The position numbers and the translations under genes were made by a program. A stretch of 64,000 nt of DNA from Sphingomonas sp. QA11 (lineage in GTDB: Bacteria; Pseudomonadota; Alphaproteobacteria; Sphingomonadales; Sphingomonadaceae). The notes beneath the pieces are model-generated. The model did no database searches. It worked only from the letters and a program-made list of their open reading frames with translations, and had not been told where the DNA came from. Below, one piece after another: positions 27,766 to 36,518 of this stretch. Positions within the stretch are counted from its first letter, which is position 1. The number at the start of each line of letters is the position of its first letter. The stretch is taken from positions 124,001 through 188,000 of the forward strand of contig NZ_CP098774.1 in NCBI RefSeq assembly GCF_028473665.1, in the 5' to 3' direction.

Positions 27766-28062
27766 GTGCATGAGGATAAACCAGGCTTCGTCTACATCAT
27801 GGCGAAGCAGAGAAATGGAACGATCTATATCGGTGTAACCAGCGACCTGCCTGCCCGAGCGTATCAGCATCGCAACGGCTTGGTCGAGGGCTTCACCAAG
27901 AAATACGACTGCAAATTGCTCGTCTGGTACGAGGCGCACGATACGATCGACGGTGCCAGATACCGTGAGTTGCAGCTGAAGAAGTGGCGCCGGCAGTGGA
28001 AGCTGCGAGAGATTGAAGCGATGAATCCGGACTGGGACGATCTGTTCGAGTCTTTGTTTTAG
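27766..28062 (+). CDS. GIY-YIG domain endonuclease
   Basis: A 98-residue single-domain protein. The start is GTG 27766, with AAGGAGG 7 bases upstream, provided at the very edge of the palindromic repeat. The domain shows GFVYIMAKQ...GTIYIGVTSDL (about 6-28: the two Tyr/Gly elements), the conserved Arg/His in ARAYQHRNG, and the metal-ligand Glu in GARYRELQLKKW. Single-domain COG2827 proteins are common in alphaproteobacteria. Their role is unproved but nuclease activity is likely. It lies alone between mdh and sucD inside paired repeats. Confidence 0.9.
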   Translation: MHEDKPGFVYIMAKQRNGTIYIGVTSDLPARAYQHRNGLVEGFTKKYDCKLLVWYEAHDTIDGARYRELQLKKWRRQWKLREIEAMNPDWDDLFESLF

Positions 28063-28064
28063 GT

Positions 28065-28090
28065 CTGGGCTCCCGCCTCCGCGGGAGCAC
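28065..28090 (-). repeat. Right inverted repeat of the GIY-YIG element
   Basis: Hairpin GCTCCCGC-CTCC-GCGGGAGC. The reverse complement matches 27700-27725 with one mismatch. Confidence 0.8.
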
Positions 28091-28113
28091 TACGAAGCGG
28101 GAACGAGAAGAAT

Positions 28114-28998
28114 ATGGCAATCCTCGTCGACAAGAACACCAGGGTCATCACCCAGGGCATGACCGGTGAGACCGGCACGTTCCACACCAGGGCGGCGCTG
28201 GCCTATGGCACGCAGATGGTCGGCGGCGTCACGCCGGGCAAGGGTGGCACCACCCATATCGACCTGCCGGTGTTCGATACCGTTGCCGAGGCCGTCGCCA
28301 AGACCGGCGCGACCGCATCCGTCATCTATGTGCCGCCGCCCTTCGCCGCCGATTCGATCCTCGAGGCGATCGACGCCGAGGTGCCGCTGATCGTGACCAT
28401 CACCGAGGGCATCCCGGTGCTCGACATGGTCAAGGTGAAGCGCGCGCTCAGCGGCTCCAGGTCACGCCTCATCGGCCCGAACTGCCCCGGCGTGCTGACG
28501 CCGGGCGAGTGCAAGATCGGCATCATGCCGGGCAACATCTTCAAGAAGGGCTCGGTCGGCGTTGTAAGCCGTTCAGGCACGCTTACCTATGAAGCTGTCT
28601 TCCAGACGTCGAATGCTGGCCTTGGTCAGACGACCGCGGTCGGCATCGGCGGCGATCCTGTCAACGGTACGAACTTCATCGACGTGCTCGAACTTTTCCT
28701 CGCGGACCCCGAGACTCAGTCGATCATCATGATCGGCGAGATCGGCGGCTCCGCGGAGGAAGAAGCGGCGCAGTTCCTGCGTGACGAGGCGAAGCGCGGT
28801 CGCTCGAAGCCGATGGCCGGCTTCATCGCCGGTCGCACGGCGCCTCCGGGTCGCCGCATGGGCCATGCCGGCGCGATCGTGTCGGGCGGCCAGGGCGGCG
28901 CCGAGGACAAGATCGCCGCGATGGAAGCGGCAGGGATCAAGGTAGCGGACAGCCCGTCCGAACTGGGCACGACGCTGCTGTCGGTGTTGAAGGGTTAA
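28114..28998 (+). CDS. sucD: Succinate-CoA ligase (ADP/GDP-forming) subunit alpha
   Basis: A 294-residue protein of standard length. Signatures are [11 protein letters not shown] (about 13-23, CoA binding), [11 protein letters not shown], the [14 protein letters not shown] segment (about 123-136), and the active-site phospho-histidine in [13 protein letters not shown] near 248-260. It forms the CoA-binding half of the enzyme that interconverts succinyl-CoA and succinate. The beta subunit gene sucC is not in the window, although the two normally act as a complex, so sucC must lie elsewhere. Confidence 0.96.
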   Translation: MAILVDKNTRVITQGMTGETGTFHTRAALAYGTQMVGGVTPGKGGTTHIDLPVFDTVAEAVAKTGATASVIYVPPPFAADSILEAIDAEVPLIVTITEGIPVLDMVKVKRALSGSRSRLIGPNCPGVLTPGECKIGIMPGNIFKKGSVGVVSRSGTLTYEAVFQTSNAGLGQTTAVGIGGDPVNGTNFIDVLELFLADPETQSIIMIGEIGGSAEEEAAQFLRDEAKRGRSKPMAGFIAGRTAPPGRRMGHAGAIVSGGQGGAEDKIAAMEAAGIKVADSPSELGTTLLSVLKG

Positions 28999-29001
28999 CC
29001 A

Positions 29002-29019
29002 GGCCCCGCGTGCGGGGCC
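29002..29019 (+). terminator. Intergenic hairpin between sucD and sucA
   Basis: GGCCCCGC-GT-GCGGGGCC is a perfect 8-bp stem starting 3 bases after the sucD stop. It has no T run, so it may attenuate transcription or stabilise the upstream message rather than fully terminate. Confidence 0.45.
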
Positions 29020-29061
29020 AAAGCGGCATCACCTCCCCAGGGATGCGCCGAGGAACAGCCA

Positions 29062-31992
29062 ATGGGCTATGAAGGCCAGGATTTCGCTGACATCGCCGGG
29101 GGCGTAAGCCCGGCGTTCATCGACGCGCTGTACGCGCGGTACAAGGTGTCCCCGGACAGCGTCGAGCCGGGCTGGCGCGGTTTCTTCGAGGGGCTCGAAG
29201 GCAACGCAAGCGGCCCGAGCTGGGGGCAACCCAACTGGCCGCTGAGCTCGACCGACGATCTGACGGCGGCGCTCGACCCGACCCAGATGGAGCCTGCGCC
29301 CAAGCCCGCCAAGGGGGGCGCCAAGCCCGCCCCGGCTGCCGCCGCGCCGTCACAGGAAGATATCGTCCGGGCCGCCGCGGATTCGATCCGCGCGATGCTG
29401 CTGATCCGTACCTATCGGGTGCGCGGGCATCTCGCCGCCAATCTCGATCCGCTCGGCCTCTCCAAGCGCGAGATGCCGGCTGATCTCACGACCGAGTATC
29501 ACGGCTTTTCCGACACTGATCTCGATCGCCCGATCTATCTCGGCGGCACGATGGGCCTGCAATGGGCGACGGTGCGCGAACTGGTCGGCATCCTGCGCGC
29601 GAATTACTGCGGCAATGTCGGCCTCGAATATATGCACATCTCCGACGTGGAGGAGCGCCGCTTCCTCCAGGAACGGATGGAGGGCAAGGACAAGGCGATC
29701 GAGTTCAGCCCGCTCGGCAAGAAGGCGATCCTCAACAAGGTGATCGAGGCCGAGCAGTGGGAGAAATTCTGCGGCCGGAAATATGTCGGGACGAAACGGT
29801 TCGGTCTCGACGGCGGCGAAAGCATGATTCCCGCGCTGGAAAGCGTCATCAAATATGGCGGCCAGTTCGGCGTGCGCGAGATCGTGTTCGGCATGGCGCA
29901 TCGCGGCCGCCTGAACGTGCTGACCAACGTGATGGCCAAGCCGTTCCGCATCATCTTCCACGAATTCGGCGGCGGCTCCGACAATCCTGACGACGTTGCC
30001 GGTTCGGGCGACGTGAAATACCATCTCGGCACCTCCACCGACCGCGAGTTCGACGGGATCAGCGTCCATATGTCGCTGGTCGCCAACCCCTCGCATCTTG
30101 AGGCCGAAGACCCGGTCGTGCTGGGCAAGGTTCGCGCGATCCAGACGATCGCCGGCGACCTGAAGGAACACAAGGCTTCGCTGCCGGTGCTGATCCATGG
30201 CGATGCGGCGTTCGCCGGCCAGGGCATCGTGTGGGAATGCCTCGGCTTCTCCGGCATCCGCGGCTACAATACCGGCGGCTGCATTCACTTTGTCATCAAC
30301 AACCAGATCGGCTTCACGACGAGCCCGCAATTCGCGCGTTCCTCGCCCTATCCGTCGGATGTGGCGAAGGGTGTCCAGGCGCCGATCTTCCACGTCAATG
30401 GCGACGATCCCGAGGCGGTGACCTTCGCCACCAAGATGGCGATCGAGTTCCGCCAGCGCTTCCACCGCGACATCGTGATCGACATGTGGTGCTATCGCCG
30501 CTTCGGCCACAACGAGGGCGACGAGCCGAGCTTCACCCAGCCGCTGATGTACGATCGAATCCGCGCGCATCCGCCGGTCAGCGAAGTCTATGGCGCGAAG
30601 CTGATCGAGCAGGGCGTGATCGACCGCGCCTGGATCGACGACAATATCGCTGCCTTCACCACCCTGCTCGAAGGCGAGTTCGAGGCGGGCGCGAGCTACA
30701 AGCCAAACAAGGCGGACTGGTTCGCCGGCCGCTGGTCGGGCCTGCACGCCCCGGCCGATGCCGAGAGCGCGCGGCGCAACGTCGAGACCGGGATCGAGAC
30801 CAAGCTGTTCGATTCGCTCGGCCGCACGCTGACCACGGTTCCCGATGACCTGACCATCCACAAGACGCTCGGCCGCGTGATCGATGCCAAGCGCGAGATG
30901 TTCAAATCCGGCACCGGCTTCGACTGGGCGACGGGCGAAGCGCTCGCCTTCGGGTCGCTGATGTCCGAAGGCTATGGCGTCCGCCTGTCGGGCCAGGATT
31001 CGGGTCGCGGTACCTTCTCGCAGCGTCACGCGGTGTGGATCGACCAGAAGGACGAGCATAAATATCTGCCGCTCGCCCAGGTCGAGCATGGCCGCTTCGA
31101 GGTGCTGGATTCGCCGCTCAGCGAATATGGCGTGCTCGGCTTCGAGTACGGTTATGCGCTGGCCGATCCGAAGACGCTGGTGCTGTGGGAGGCGCAGTTC
31201 GGCGACTTCATGAACGGCGCGCAGATCATGATCGACCAGTTCATCGCCAGCGGAGAGGCCAAGTGGCTTCGCGCCAACGGCCTCGTGATGCTGCTGCCGC
31301 ATGGTTATGAAGGCCAGGGCCCCGAACATAGCTCAGCGCGTGTCGAGCGTTTCCTGCAGCTCTGCGCTCAGGACAATATGCAGGTCGCCAACTGCACCAC
31401 GCCGGCCAATTATTTCCACCTGCTGCGCCGGCAGATGCACCGCAGCTTCCGCAAGCCGCTGATCATCTTCACGCCAAAGTCGCTGCTGCGCCACAAGCTG
31501 GCGGTGTCCAAGGCGTCGGACTTCCAGGGCGACAGCCACTTCATGCGGCTGTTGTCCGATCCGTCGGGCATTGCGGATAACGAAGTGAAGCGCCTCGTGC
31601 TGTGCACCGGCAAGGTCGCCTATGACCTGATGGAGGCGCGCGACGCGGCGGGCGACAAGAACACCGCGATCGTCCGTGTCGAGCAGCTCTATCCTTTCCC
31701 GGGCGAGCCGCTGGTCGCCCGCCTGAAGAAGATGACCAATCTCGAAGAGGTCATCTGGGCGCAGGAAGAGCCAAAGAACAACGGCGCGTGGAGCTTCGCC
31801 GAGCCCTATCTCGAGGAATGCCTCATCCAGGCCGGCGGCAAGCCGCAGCGCGCGCGCTATGCCGGCCGCGCGGCATCGGCGTCGCCAGCGACTGGCCTGA
31901 TGAAGCGCCACCAGATGGAACAGGCCGCGCTCGTCGCTGACGCGCTCGGCCACAATGTCCGCGAAGAAATCCGCCGCACGCGCAAATCATAA
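29062..31992 (+). CDS. sucA: 2-oxoglutarate dehydrogenase E1 component
   Basis: A 976-residue thiamine-diphosphate enzyme of full length. The N-terminus ([23 protein letters not shown], with [11 protein letters not shown]) is the E2-docking segment. Later come [13 protein letters not shown] near 276-288, [19 protein letters not shown] near 372-390, [21 protein letters not shown] TPP segments near 487, and [13 protein letters not shown] near 649. It decarboxylates 2-oxoglutarate and transfers the succinyl group to lipoyl-SucB. It heads the sucA-sucB-lpd group, with sucB 29 bases downstream. Confidence 0.98.
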   Translation: MGYEGQDFADIAGGVSPAFIDALYARYKVSPDSVEPGWRGFFEGLEGNASGPSWGQPNWPLSSTDDLTAALDPTQMEPAPKPAKGGAKPAPAAAAPSQEDIVRAAADSIRAMLLIRTYRVRGHLAANLDPLGLSKREMPADLTTEYHGFSDTDLDRPIYLGGTMGLQWATVRELVGILRANYCGNVGLEYMHISDVEERRFLQERMEGKDKAIEFSPLGKKAILNKVIEAEQWEKFCGRKYVGTKRFGLDGGESMIPALESVIKYGGQFGVREIVFGMAHRGRLNVLTNVMAKPFRIIFHEFGGGSDNPDDVAGSGDVKYHLGTSTDREFDGISVHMSLVANPSHLEAEDPVVLGKVRAIQTIAGDLKEHKASLPVLIHGDAAFAGQGIVWECLGFSGIRGYNTGGCIHFVINNQIGFTTSPQFARSSPYPSDVAKGVQAPIFHVNGDDPEAVTFATKMAIEFRQRFHRDIVIDMWCYRRFGHNEGDEPSFTQPLMYDRIRAHPPVSEVYGAKLIEQGVIDRAWIDDNIAAFTTLLEGEFEAGASYKPNKADWFAGRWSGLHAPADAESARRNVETGIETKLFDSLGRTLTTVPDDLTIHKTLGRVIDAKREMFKSGTGFDWATGEALAFGSLMSEGYGVRLSGQDSGRGTFSQRHAVWIDQKDEHKYLPLAQVEHGRFEVLDSPLSEYGVLGFEYGYALADPKTLVLWEAQFGDFMNGAQIMIDQFIASGEAKWLRANGLVMLLPHGYEGQGPEHSSARVERFLQLCAQDNMQVANCTTPANYFHLLRRQMHRSFRKPLIIFTPKSLLRHKLAVSKASDFQGDSHFMRLLSDPSGIADNEVKRLVLCTGKVAYDLMEARDAAGDKNTAIVRVEQLYPFPGEPLVARLKKMTNLEEVIWAQEEPKNNGAWSFAEPYLEECLIQAGGKPQRARYAGRAASASPATGLMKRHQMEQAALVADALGHNVREEIRRTRKS

Positions 31993-32021
31993 GCCCGCAT
32001 CGGCGGCACGAGGAAAAGAAG

Positions 32022-33239
32022 ATGGCAACCGAAGTCAATGTCCCCACCCTGGGCGAATCGATCACCGAGGCGACGCTTGGCGAATGGCTGAAGCAGCCCG
32101 GCGACCCGGTCGCCGTCGACGAGCCGATCGCCAGCCTGGAGACCGACAAGGTCTCGGTCGAGGTGCCCTCGCCCGTCGCCGGTGTGATGGGCCAGCAGGC
32201 GGTGAAGGTCGGCGACACCGTCCAGGTCGGCGCGATGATCGCGACGATCGAGGCTGGCTCGGGCGCGCCAGCGGCAACGGCGCAGCCCCCCGCGGCTGCC
32301 CCTGCTCCCGCCGCTGCAGCTGCCGCACCCGCACCCGCTGGTGATGGTCCCGCCGCGCTGTCCCCGTCGGTCCGCCGCGCGGTGCTTGAGCACGGCGTCG
32401 ATCCAGCGACGGTCGTGGGCACCGGCAAGGACGGGCGCATCACCAAGGACGATGTGATCGCCGCCGCCGCGACGCCTGCGCCGGTTGCTGCGCCATCGCC
32501 CGAACCGCAGGTCGCCCCGTCGGTCGCCGCGTCGACCGGTCGCAAGGAAGAGCGCGTCCGCATGACGCGCCTGCGCCAGACCATAGCGAAGCGGTTGAAG
32601 GAAGCGCAGAACACCGCGGCCATGCTCACCACCTTCAACGACGTCGACATGACGGCGGTGATCGAGGCGCGCGCCAAGTACAAGGATCTGTTCGAGAAGA
32701 AGCATGGCGTCCGTCTCGGTTTCATGGGTTTCTTCGCCAAGGCCGCCTGCCTCGCGCTGAAGGACGTGCCCAGCGTCAACGCCTCGATCGAGGGCGATGA
32801 GATCGTCTATCACGACTATGTCGACATCTCGGTCGCCGTGTCGGGTCCGGGTGGCCTGGTCGTTCCCGTGGTGCGCGATGCCGACCAGCTTTCGGTCGCG
32901 GGGATCGAGCGCACGATCGGCGATTTCGGCAAGCGCGCCAAGGACGGCACCCTGAAGATGGAGGAGATGAAGGGCGGAACCTTCACCATCTCCAATGGCG
33001 GCGTGTTCGGATCGCTGATGTCGACCCCGATCATCAACCCGCCCCAGGCGGCGGTGCTCGGCCTTCATCGTATCGAGGATCGCCCGGTCGTTCGCGACGG
33101 CCAGGTCGTGGTCCGCCCGATGATGTACCTCGCGCTCAGCTACGATCATCGCCTGATCGACGGCCGAGAGGCGGTGACGTTCCTCGTCGCGTTGAAGAAC
33201 GCGATCGAGGATCCGACCCGGATTTTGATTGATCTTTGA
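32022..33239 (+). CDS. sucB: Dihydrolipoyllysine succinyltransferase (2-oxoglutarate dehydrogenase E2)
   Basis: A 405-residue protein with the expected order. The lipoyl domain has the modified lysine in ETDKVSVEV near residue 43, followed by a long Ala/Pro linker (about 85-110). The peripheral subunit-binding domain is [15 protein letters not shown] to DGRITKDDV (about 115-145). The catalytic domain follows, with [13 protein letters not shown] near 373-385 (His and Asp). A single lipoyl domain is normal for SucB. It forms the 24-mer core that transfers succinyl to CoA. Confidence 0.97.
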   Translation: MATEVNVPTLGESITEATLGEWLKQPGDPVAVDEPIASLETDKVSVEVPSPVAGVMGQQAVKVGDTVQVGAMIATIEAGSGAPAATAQPPAAAPAPAAAAAAPAPAGDGPAALSPSVRRAVLEHGVDPATVVGTGKDGRITKDDVIAAAATPAPVAAPSPEPQVAPSVAASTGRKEERVRMTRLRQTIAKRLKEAQNTAAMLTTFNDVDMTAVIEARAKYKDLFEKKHGVRLGFMGFFAKAACLALKDVPSVNASIEGDEIVYHDYVDISVAVSGPGGLVVPVVRDADQLSVAGIERTIGDFGKRAKDGTLKMEEMKGGTFTISNGGVFGSLMSTPIINPPQAAVLGLHRIEDRPVVRDGQVVVRPMMYLALSYDHRLIDGREAVTFLVALKNAIEDPTRILIDL

Positions 33240-33247
33240 ACCGGCCT

Positions 33248-33363
33248 CCGTTCGTCCCGAGCAGCCATCGAGCTTGTCGAAATGGCGTATCGAAGGACAG
33301 GTCTCACGCCATGTCCTTCGATACGGGTCTTCGACAAGCTCAGCCCCTACTCAGGATGAACGG
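33248..33363. repeat. Long palindromic intergenic repeat between sucB and lpd
   Basis: Nested inverted arms are visible. CGTATCGAAGGACA (33286-33299) pairs perfectly with 33312-33325. GAGCTTGTCGAA (33270-33281) pairs perfectly with 33330-33341. CCGTTCGTCC (33248-33257) pairs with 33354-33363 with one mismatch. Transcribed, it would fold into one long hairpin in the 167-base gap. A degraded copy is at about 35743-35852. Confidence 0.85.
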
Positions 33364-33406
33364 AAGTCCTTATTTGCCATCACGCCCTTTGCGATCGAGA
33401 TAGACA

Positions 33407-34798
33407 ATGGCTGACTATGATTTCGACGTCCTGGTAATCGGCTCAGGTCCGGGCGGCTATGTCGCCGCGATCCGCGCGGCGCAGCTCGGACTCAGGACCG
33501 GCTGTGTCGAGGGCCGCGAGACGCTTGGCGGCACCTGCCTCAATGTCGGCTGCATCCCGTCCAAGGCGATGCTGCACGCGTCGGAACTGTATGACGAGGC
33601 GGTCTCGGGCCGGCTCGCCAAGCTCGGCGTGAAGGTCGAGACCAGCCTCGATCTCGACACCATGCACGGCCAGCGCAAGGACGCGGTCAAGCAACTCACC
33701 GGCGGCATCGAGTTCCTGTTCAAGAAGAACAAGGTCGAATGGCTCAAGGGCTATGCGGCGTTCACCGGCAAGGACAGCGTCAAGGTCGGCGACCGCGAGG
33801 TTCGCGCGAAGAACATCATCATCGCGACCGGCTCCTCGGTCACCCCGCTGCCGGGCGTGACCATCGACCAGAAGGTCGTGGTGGATTCGACCGGCGCGCT
33901 TGAGCTGCCGTCAGTACCGAAGCATCTGGTGGTGATCGGCGGCGGCGTGATCGGGCTCGAGCTCGGCTCGGTCTGGCGGCGTCTTGGGGCGAAGGTCACG
34001 GTCGTCGAGTTCCTCGACCAGATCCTGCCCGGCTTCGACGGCGATGTCCGCAAGGAAGCCAACAAGATCATGAAGAAGCAGGGGCTTGAATTCCGCCTCT
34101 CGACCAAGGTCACCGGCGTGGTCGTCGATGGCGACACCGCGACGCTCACTCTCGAGCCCGCGGCTGGCGGTGACGCCACGACGCTTGAGGCCGATGCGGT
34201 GCTCGTGTCGATCGGGCGCCGGCCCAACACCGAAGGCCTCGGCCTCGACAAGGCAGGTCTCGCGACCAACCAGCGCGGCCAGGTCGAGACCGACCACCGC
34301 TTCCTCACCTCGGTTCCCGGCATCTGGGCGATCGGTGACGTGATCCCCGGCCCGATGCTCGCGCACAAGGCCGAGGATGAGGGTATCGCGGTGGCAGAGA
34401 ACATCGCCGGCCTCACCGGTATCGTGAACCATGATGTGATCCCGAGCGTCGTCTATACCAGCCCGGAGATCGCCGGCGTCGGCCTGACCGAGGAAGCGGC
34501 GAAGGAGCGTGGCGAGGTCAAGGTCGGCAAGTTCCCGATGGTCGCGAACTCGCGCGCCAAGACCAATCATGAGCCGGACGGCTTCGTGAAGGTGATCGCC
34601 GATGCGAAGACCGACCGCGTGCTCGGCGTATGGATCATCGCCTCGGTTGCCGGCACGATGATCGCACAGGCGGCGCAGGCGATGGAGTTCGGCGGCACTT
34701 CCGAAGACATCGCCTATACCTGCCACGCTCACCCGACTCATTCGGAAGCGATCAAGGAAGCCGCGATGGCGGTGCTCGGCAAGCCGATCCACATCTGA
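33407..34798 (+). CDS. lpd: Dihydrolipoyl dehydrogenase (E3)
   Basis: A 463-residue flavoprotein disulphide reductase. It has FAD-binding GSGPGGYVAAIRAAQLG (about 12-28), redox-active cysteines in GGTCLNVGCIPSKAML near 42-57, the NAD-binding GGGVIGLELGSVWRRLG near 180-196, and the catalytic His-Glu pair in HAHPTHSEAIKEA near 440-452. It reoxidises lipoyl groups of SucB and possibly of other 2-oxoacid dehydrogenases. A long palindromic repeat separates it from sucB, so its expression may be partly uncoupled. Confidence 0.98.
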   Translation: MADYDFDVLVIGSGPGGYVAAIRAAQLGLRTGCVEGRETLGGTCLNVGCIPSKAMLHASELYDEAVSGRLAKLGVKVETSLDLDTMHGQRKDAVKQLTGGIEFLFKKNKVEWLKGYAAFTGKDSVKVGDREVRAKNIIIATGSSVTPLPGVTIDQKVVVDSTGALELPSVPKHLVVIGGGVIGLELGSVWRRLGAKVTVVEFLDQILPGFDGDVRKEANKIMKKQGLEFRLSTKVTGVVVDGDTATLTLEPAAGGDATTLEADAVLVSIGRRPNTEGLGLDKAGLATNQRGQVETDHRFLTSVPGIWAIGDVIPGPMLAHKAEDEGIAVAENIAGLTGIVNHDVIPSVVYTSPEIAGVGLTEEAAKERGEVKVGKFPMVANSRAKTNHEPDGFVKVIADAKTDRVLGVWIIASVAGTMIAQAAQAMEFGGTSEDIAYTCHAHPTHSEAIKEAAMAVLGKPIHI

Positions 34799-34821
34799 TC
34801 GCGTCATTCCCCTGGCTGTTT

Positions 34822-34919
34822 CCCCGGCGAAGGCCGGGGTCCAGTTCGGGGACGCCGAACGCAACTCGTCGCGCGTCGTTACCACGTTCTTCGCGACTGG
34901 ACCCTGGCCTCCGCCGGGG
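34822..34919. repeat. Inverted palindromic repeat pair, same type as at 24651
   Basis: The unit CCCCGGCGAAGGCCGGGG plus TCCAG (34822-34844) faces an inverted, slightly decayed copy (34897-34919). The rest of the 202-base gap between lpd and the DUF1275 gene shows nothing else. Confidence 0.8.
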
Positions 34920-35000
34920 ATTGCTTATCTCCGGCCGCCAGCCCCTTCTTCGCTCGAAACGAACGGAGGGCGAAGTTCCGGCTCAGGCCTACAGATGGCG

Positions 35001-35678
35001 TCAGACCGCTCGCACGCCCCAGGGTCCGGCTGGCTCCTTGCCCCGCGTGACGATCGCGACCACTGCCGTCAGCGCCGCCGCGGCGCCTGTCGCGAGCCAC
35101 AGCGCGCCCGTATCGAACGCCGCGTAGCAGCGCGCGCCGATCACCACGCCGCAGACGAAGCCGAGCCACAGCAGCAGATAACGCACCCAGGTCCAGCGAT
35201 CGGCGTCACCCATCAGCGCACCTGCCAGCCGCTGCGCCATCCGTACCAGCGACCCGGTCATATAGGTCAGGCCGATGCTCACCTCGCCGTCGCGCAGGAA
35301 CAGGCCGTTCTCCGCGCCCATCGCGGCGGCGAGCAGCAGCAGCGCCTTGGTGTTGGGCTGCACCTGCATGATCGTCGCGGCCGTGCCGAGCAGTATCGTG
35401 ACGGCGATCATCACCGCCGCCTGCGCATGCTTCGCCCAGCGTCGCGCGATCACCGTCGCGATCATCACCCCGCTGATGAAGCTCAGCAGCAGCGCACCGG
35501 CCATGCGTACTTCGTCATGGCGTTCGGTGGCGAACGCGACGCCAAGCCGGGTCGAGTTGCCGCTCATGAACGAGGCGAAGAATCCGCCTAGGCTTGAATA
35601 GGCCAGCGCGTCGACGAATCCGGCAAGAGCGGCGAGGCAGGTGGCAAGGGCGATCATCGACGGGCGATAGCGTTGCAT
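35001..35678 (-). CDS. DUF1275 (YoaK-like) membrane protein
   Basis: The protein has 225 residues from ATG 35678. An in-frame start 12 codons upstream lacks conserved sequence. Six hydrophobic segments are visible. The N-terminal pattern is ALAGFVDALAYSSLGGFFASFMSGNSTRLG (residues about 16-45), diagnostic of DUF1275, and a later GAENGLFLR segment fits too. The function of the family is unknown, although some members have been discussed as transporters. It is divergent from the TRIC-like gene. Confidence 0.9.
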   Translation of the reverse strand: MQRYRPSMIALATCLAALAGFVDALAYSSLGGFFASFMSGNSTRLGVAFATERHDEVRMAGALLLSFISGVMIATVIARRWAKHAQAAVMIAVTILLGTAATIMQVQPNTKALLLLAAAMGAENGLFLRDGEVSIGLTYMTGSLVRMAQRLAGALMGDADRWTWVRYLLLWLGFVCGVVIGARCYAAFDTGALWLATGAAAALTAVVAIVTRGKEPAGPWGVRAV

Positions 35679-35742
35679 GGCACCGCTATGTCGCACTGCG
35701 CCGCGACTTTCCATAGCCTGGGCAGGTCAATCGCAGCCACGC

Positions 35743-35852
35743 CATTCGTCCCGACGTGTCACCGAGCTTGTGGAAAGGGCATATCGACAGGCAGATGTAT
35801 CTCGATACGGATTCTCGACACGTTCGACCCCTACTCGATACGGGCGGCAGGG
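35743..35852. repeat. Degraded copy of the long palindromic repeat
   Basis: The segment contains CATTCGTCCCGA, CGAGCTTGTGGAAAGGGCAT, TCTCGATACGG and GACCCCTACTCGATACGGGC, in the same order as the copy at 33248-33363 but with many changes. It occupies the divergent gap between the DUF1275 and TRIC-like genes. Confidence 0.6.
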
Positions 35853-35867
35853 AGTAAGGCACGATCA

Positions 35868-36500
35868 ATGCTTCCTCACGCTCCCTGGCAATTCGGCTCG
35901 ATCCTTCCCTGGCTCGACCTGTTCGGTATCGCGATGTTCGCCACCACCGGTGCGCTCGCCGCGACCCGGCGCGGGCAGACATTCGTCACGGCTGCCTTCT
36001 TCGCTCTGATCACTGGCGTCGGGGGCGGATCGGTCCGCGACCTGCTGATCGGCGCGCCGGTTTTCTGGGTGCATGATCCGCTGGTCGCCGCGGTCTGCCT
36101 CGCGGTCGCCGGGCTGGTGTGGATCACGCCTCAGGCCTGGTGGAAGGACAAGGCGCTCGACTGGCTCGATGCGGTGGGCCTAGCCGCCTATGCCGTGTTC
36201 GGCGCGGCCAAGGCGCTCGCCTTCGGCGTTCCCCCCGTGCCGGCCGCGCTGATGGGGGTCATGACCGCCTGTGTCGGCGGCATCATCCGCGACGTACTGG
36301 CCGGGGAGCCGTCGATCCTGATGCGCCCCGAACTCTATGTGACGGCGGCCGCGCTCGCCGCCGGGCTGCATGTCCTTCTCGTTCTGATCGGCGTTCCTGC
36401 CTTCGGGGCGGCGGTGGCGGCGGCGGCGGCCGGCTTCAGCCTGCGCGCCGCGGCGATCCACTGGAACCTTGCATTGCCGAGCTATCGCGGGCGTCGATAG
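35868..36500 (+). CDS. TRIC-type (UPF0126/YadS) cation-channel family membrane protein
   Basis: The protein has 210 residues from ATG 35868. Sequence upstream is palindromic repeat and not coding. Two homologous halves of three helices are visible, each with the family motif. The first is ATTGALAATRRGQTFVTAAFFALITGVGGGSVRDLLIG (about 24-61), and the second has VFGAAKALAFG and GVMTACVGGIIRDVLAG. The motif GGGxxRD appears as GGGSVRD and GGIIRD. Prokaryotic TRIC proteins are trimeric K+-permeable channels. The physiological role is not known. Confidence 0.9.
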   Translation: MLPHAPWQFGSILPWLDLFGIAMFATTGALAATRRGQTFVTAAFFALITGVGGGSVRDLLIGAPVFWVHDPLVAAVCLAVAGLVWITPQAWWKDKALDWLDAVGLAAYAVFGAAKALAFGVPPVPAALMGVMTACVGGIIRDVLAGEPSILMRPELYVTAAALAAGLHVLLVLIGVPAFGAAVAAAAAGFSLRAAAIHWNLALPSYRGRR

Positions 36501-36518
36501 GGACTCGTCGCTTCAGCC

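Larger units (their letters stand above)
27700..28090. mobile_element. GIY-YIG gene enclosed by 26-bp inverted palindromic repeats
   Basis: The unit 27700-27725 (GTGCTCCCGCGAAGGCGG followed by GAGCCCAG) and the inverted unit 28065-28090 match at 25 of 26 positions. Each is a REP-like hairpin (GCTCCCGC...GCGGGAGC). A second hairpin lies at 27732-27749. Between them is a single small endonuclease gene. The layout is reminiscent of REP elements carried with their own nuclease, although the known partners are tyrosine transposases (RAYT). Calling it mobile is inference. Confidence 0.55.

Noticed and set aside
29350..31329. 659-codon open frame on the minus strand
   Set aside because: It is antisense to sucA, which has complete catalytic motifs. 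The translation is His/Arg/Ala-rich with no fold pattern, as expected for a shadow in high-GC DNA.
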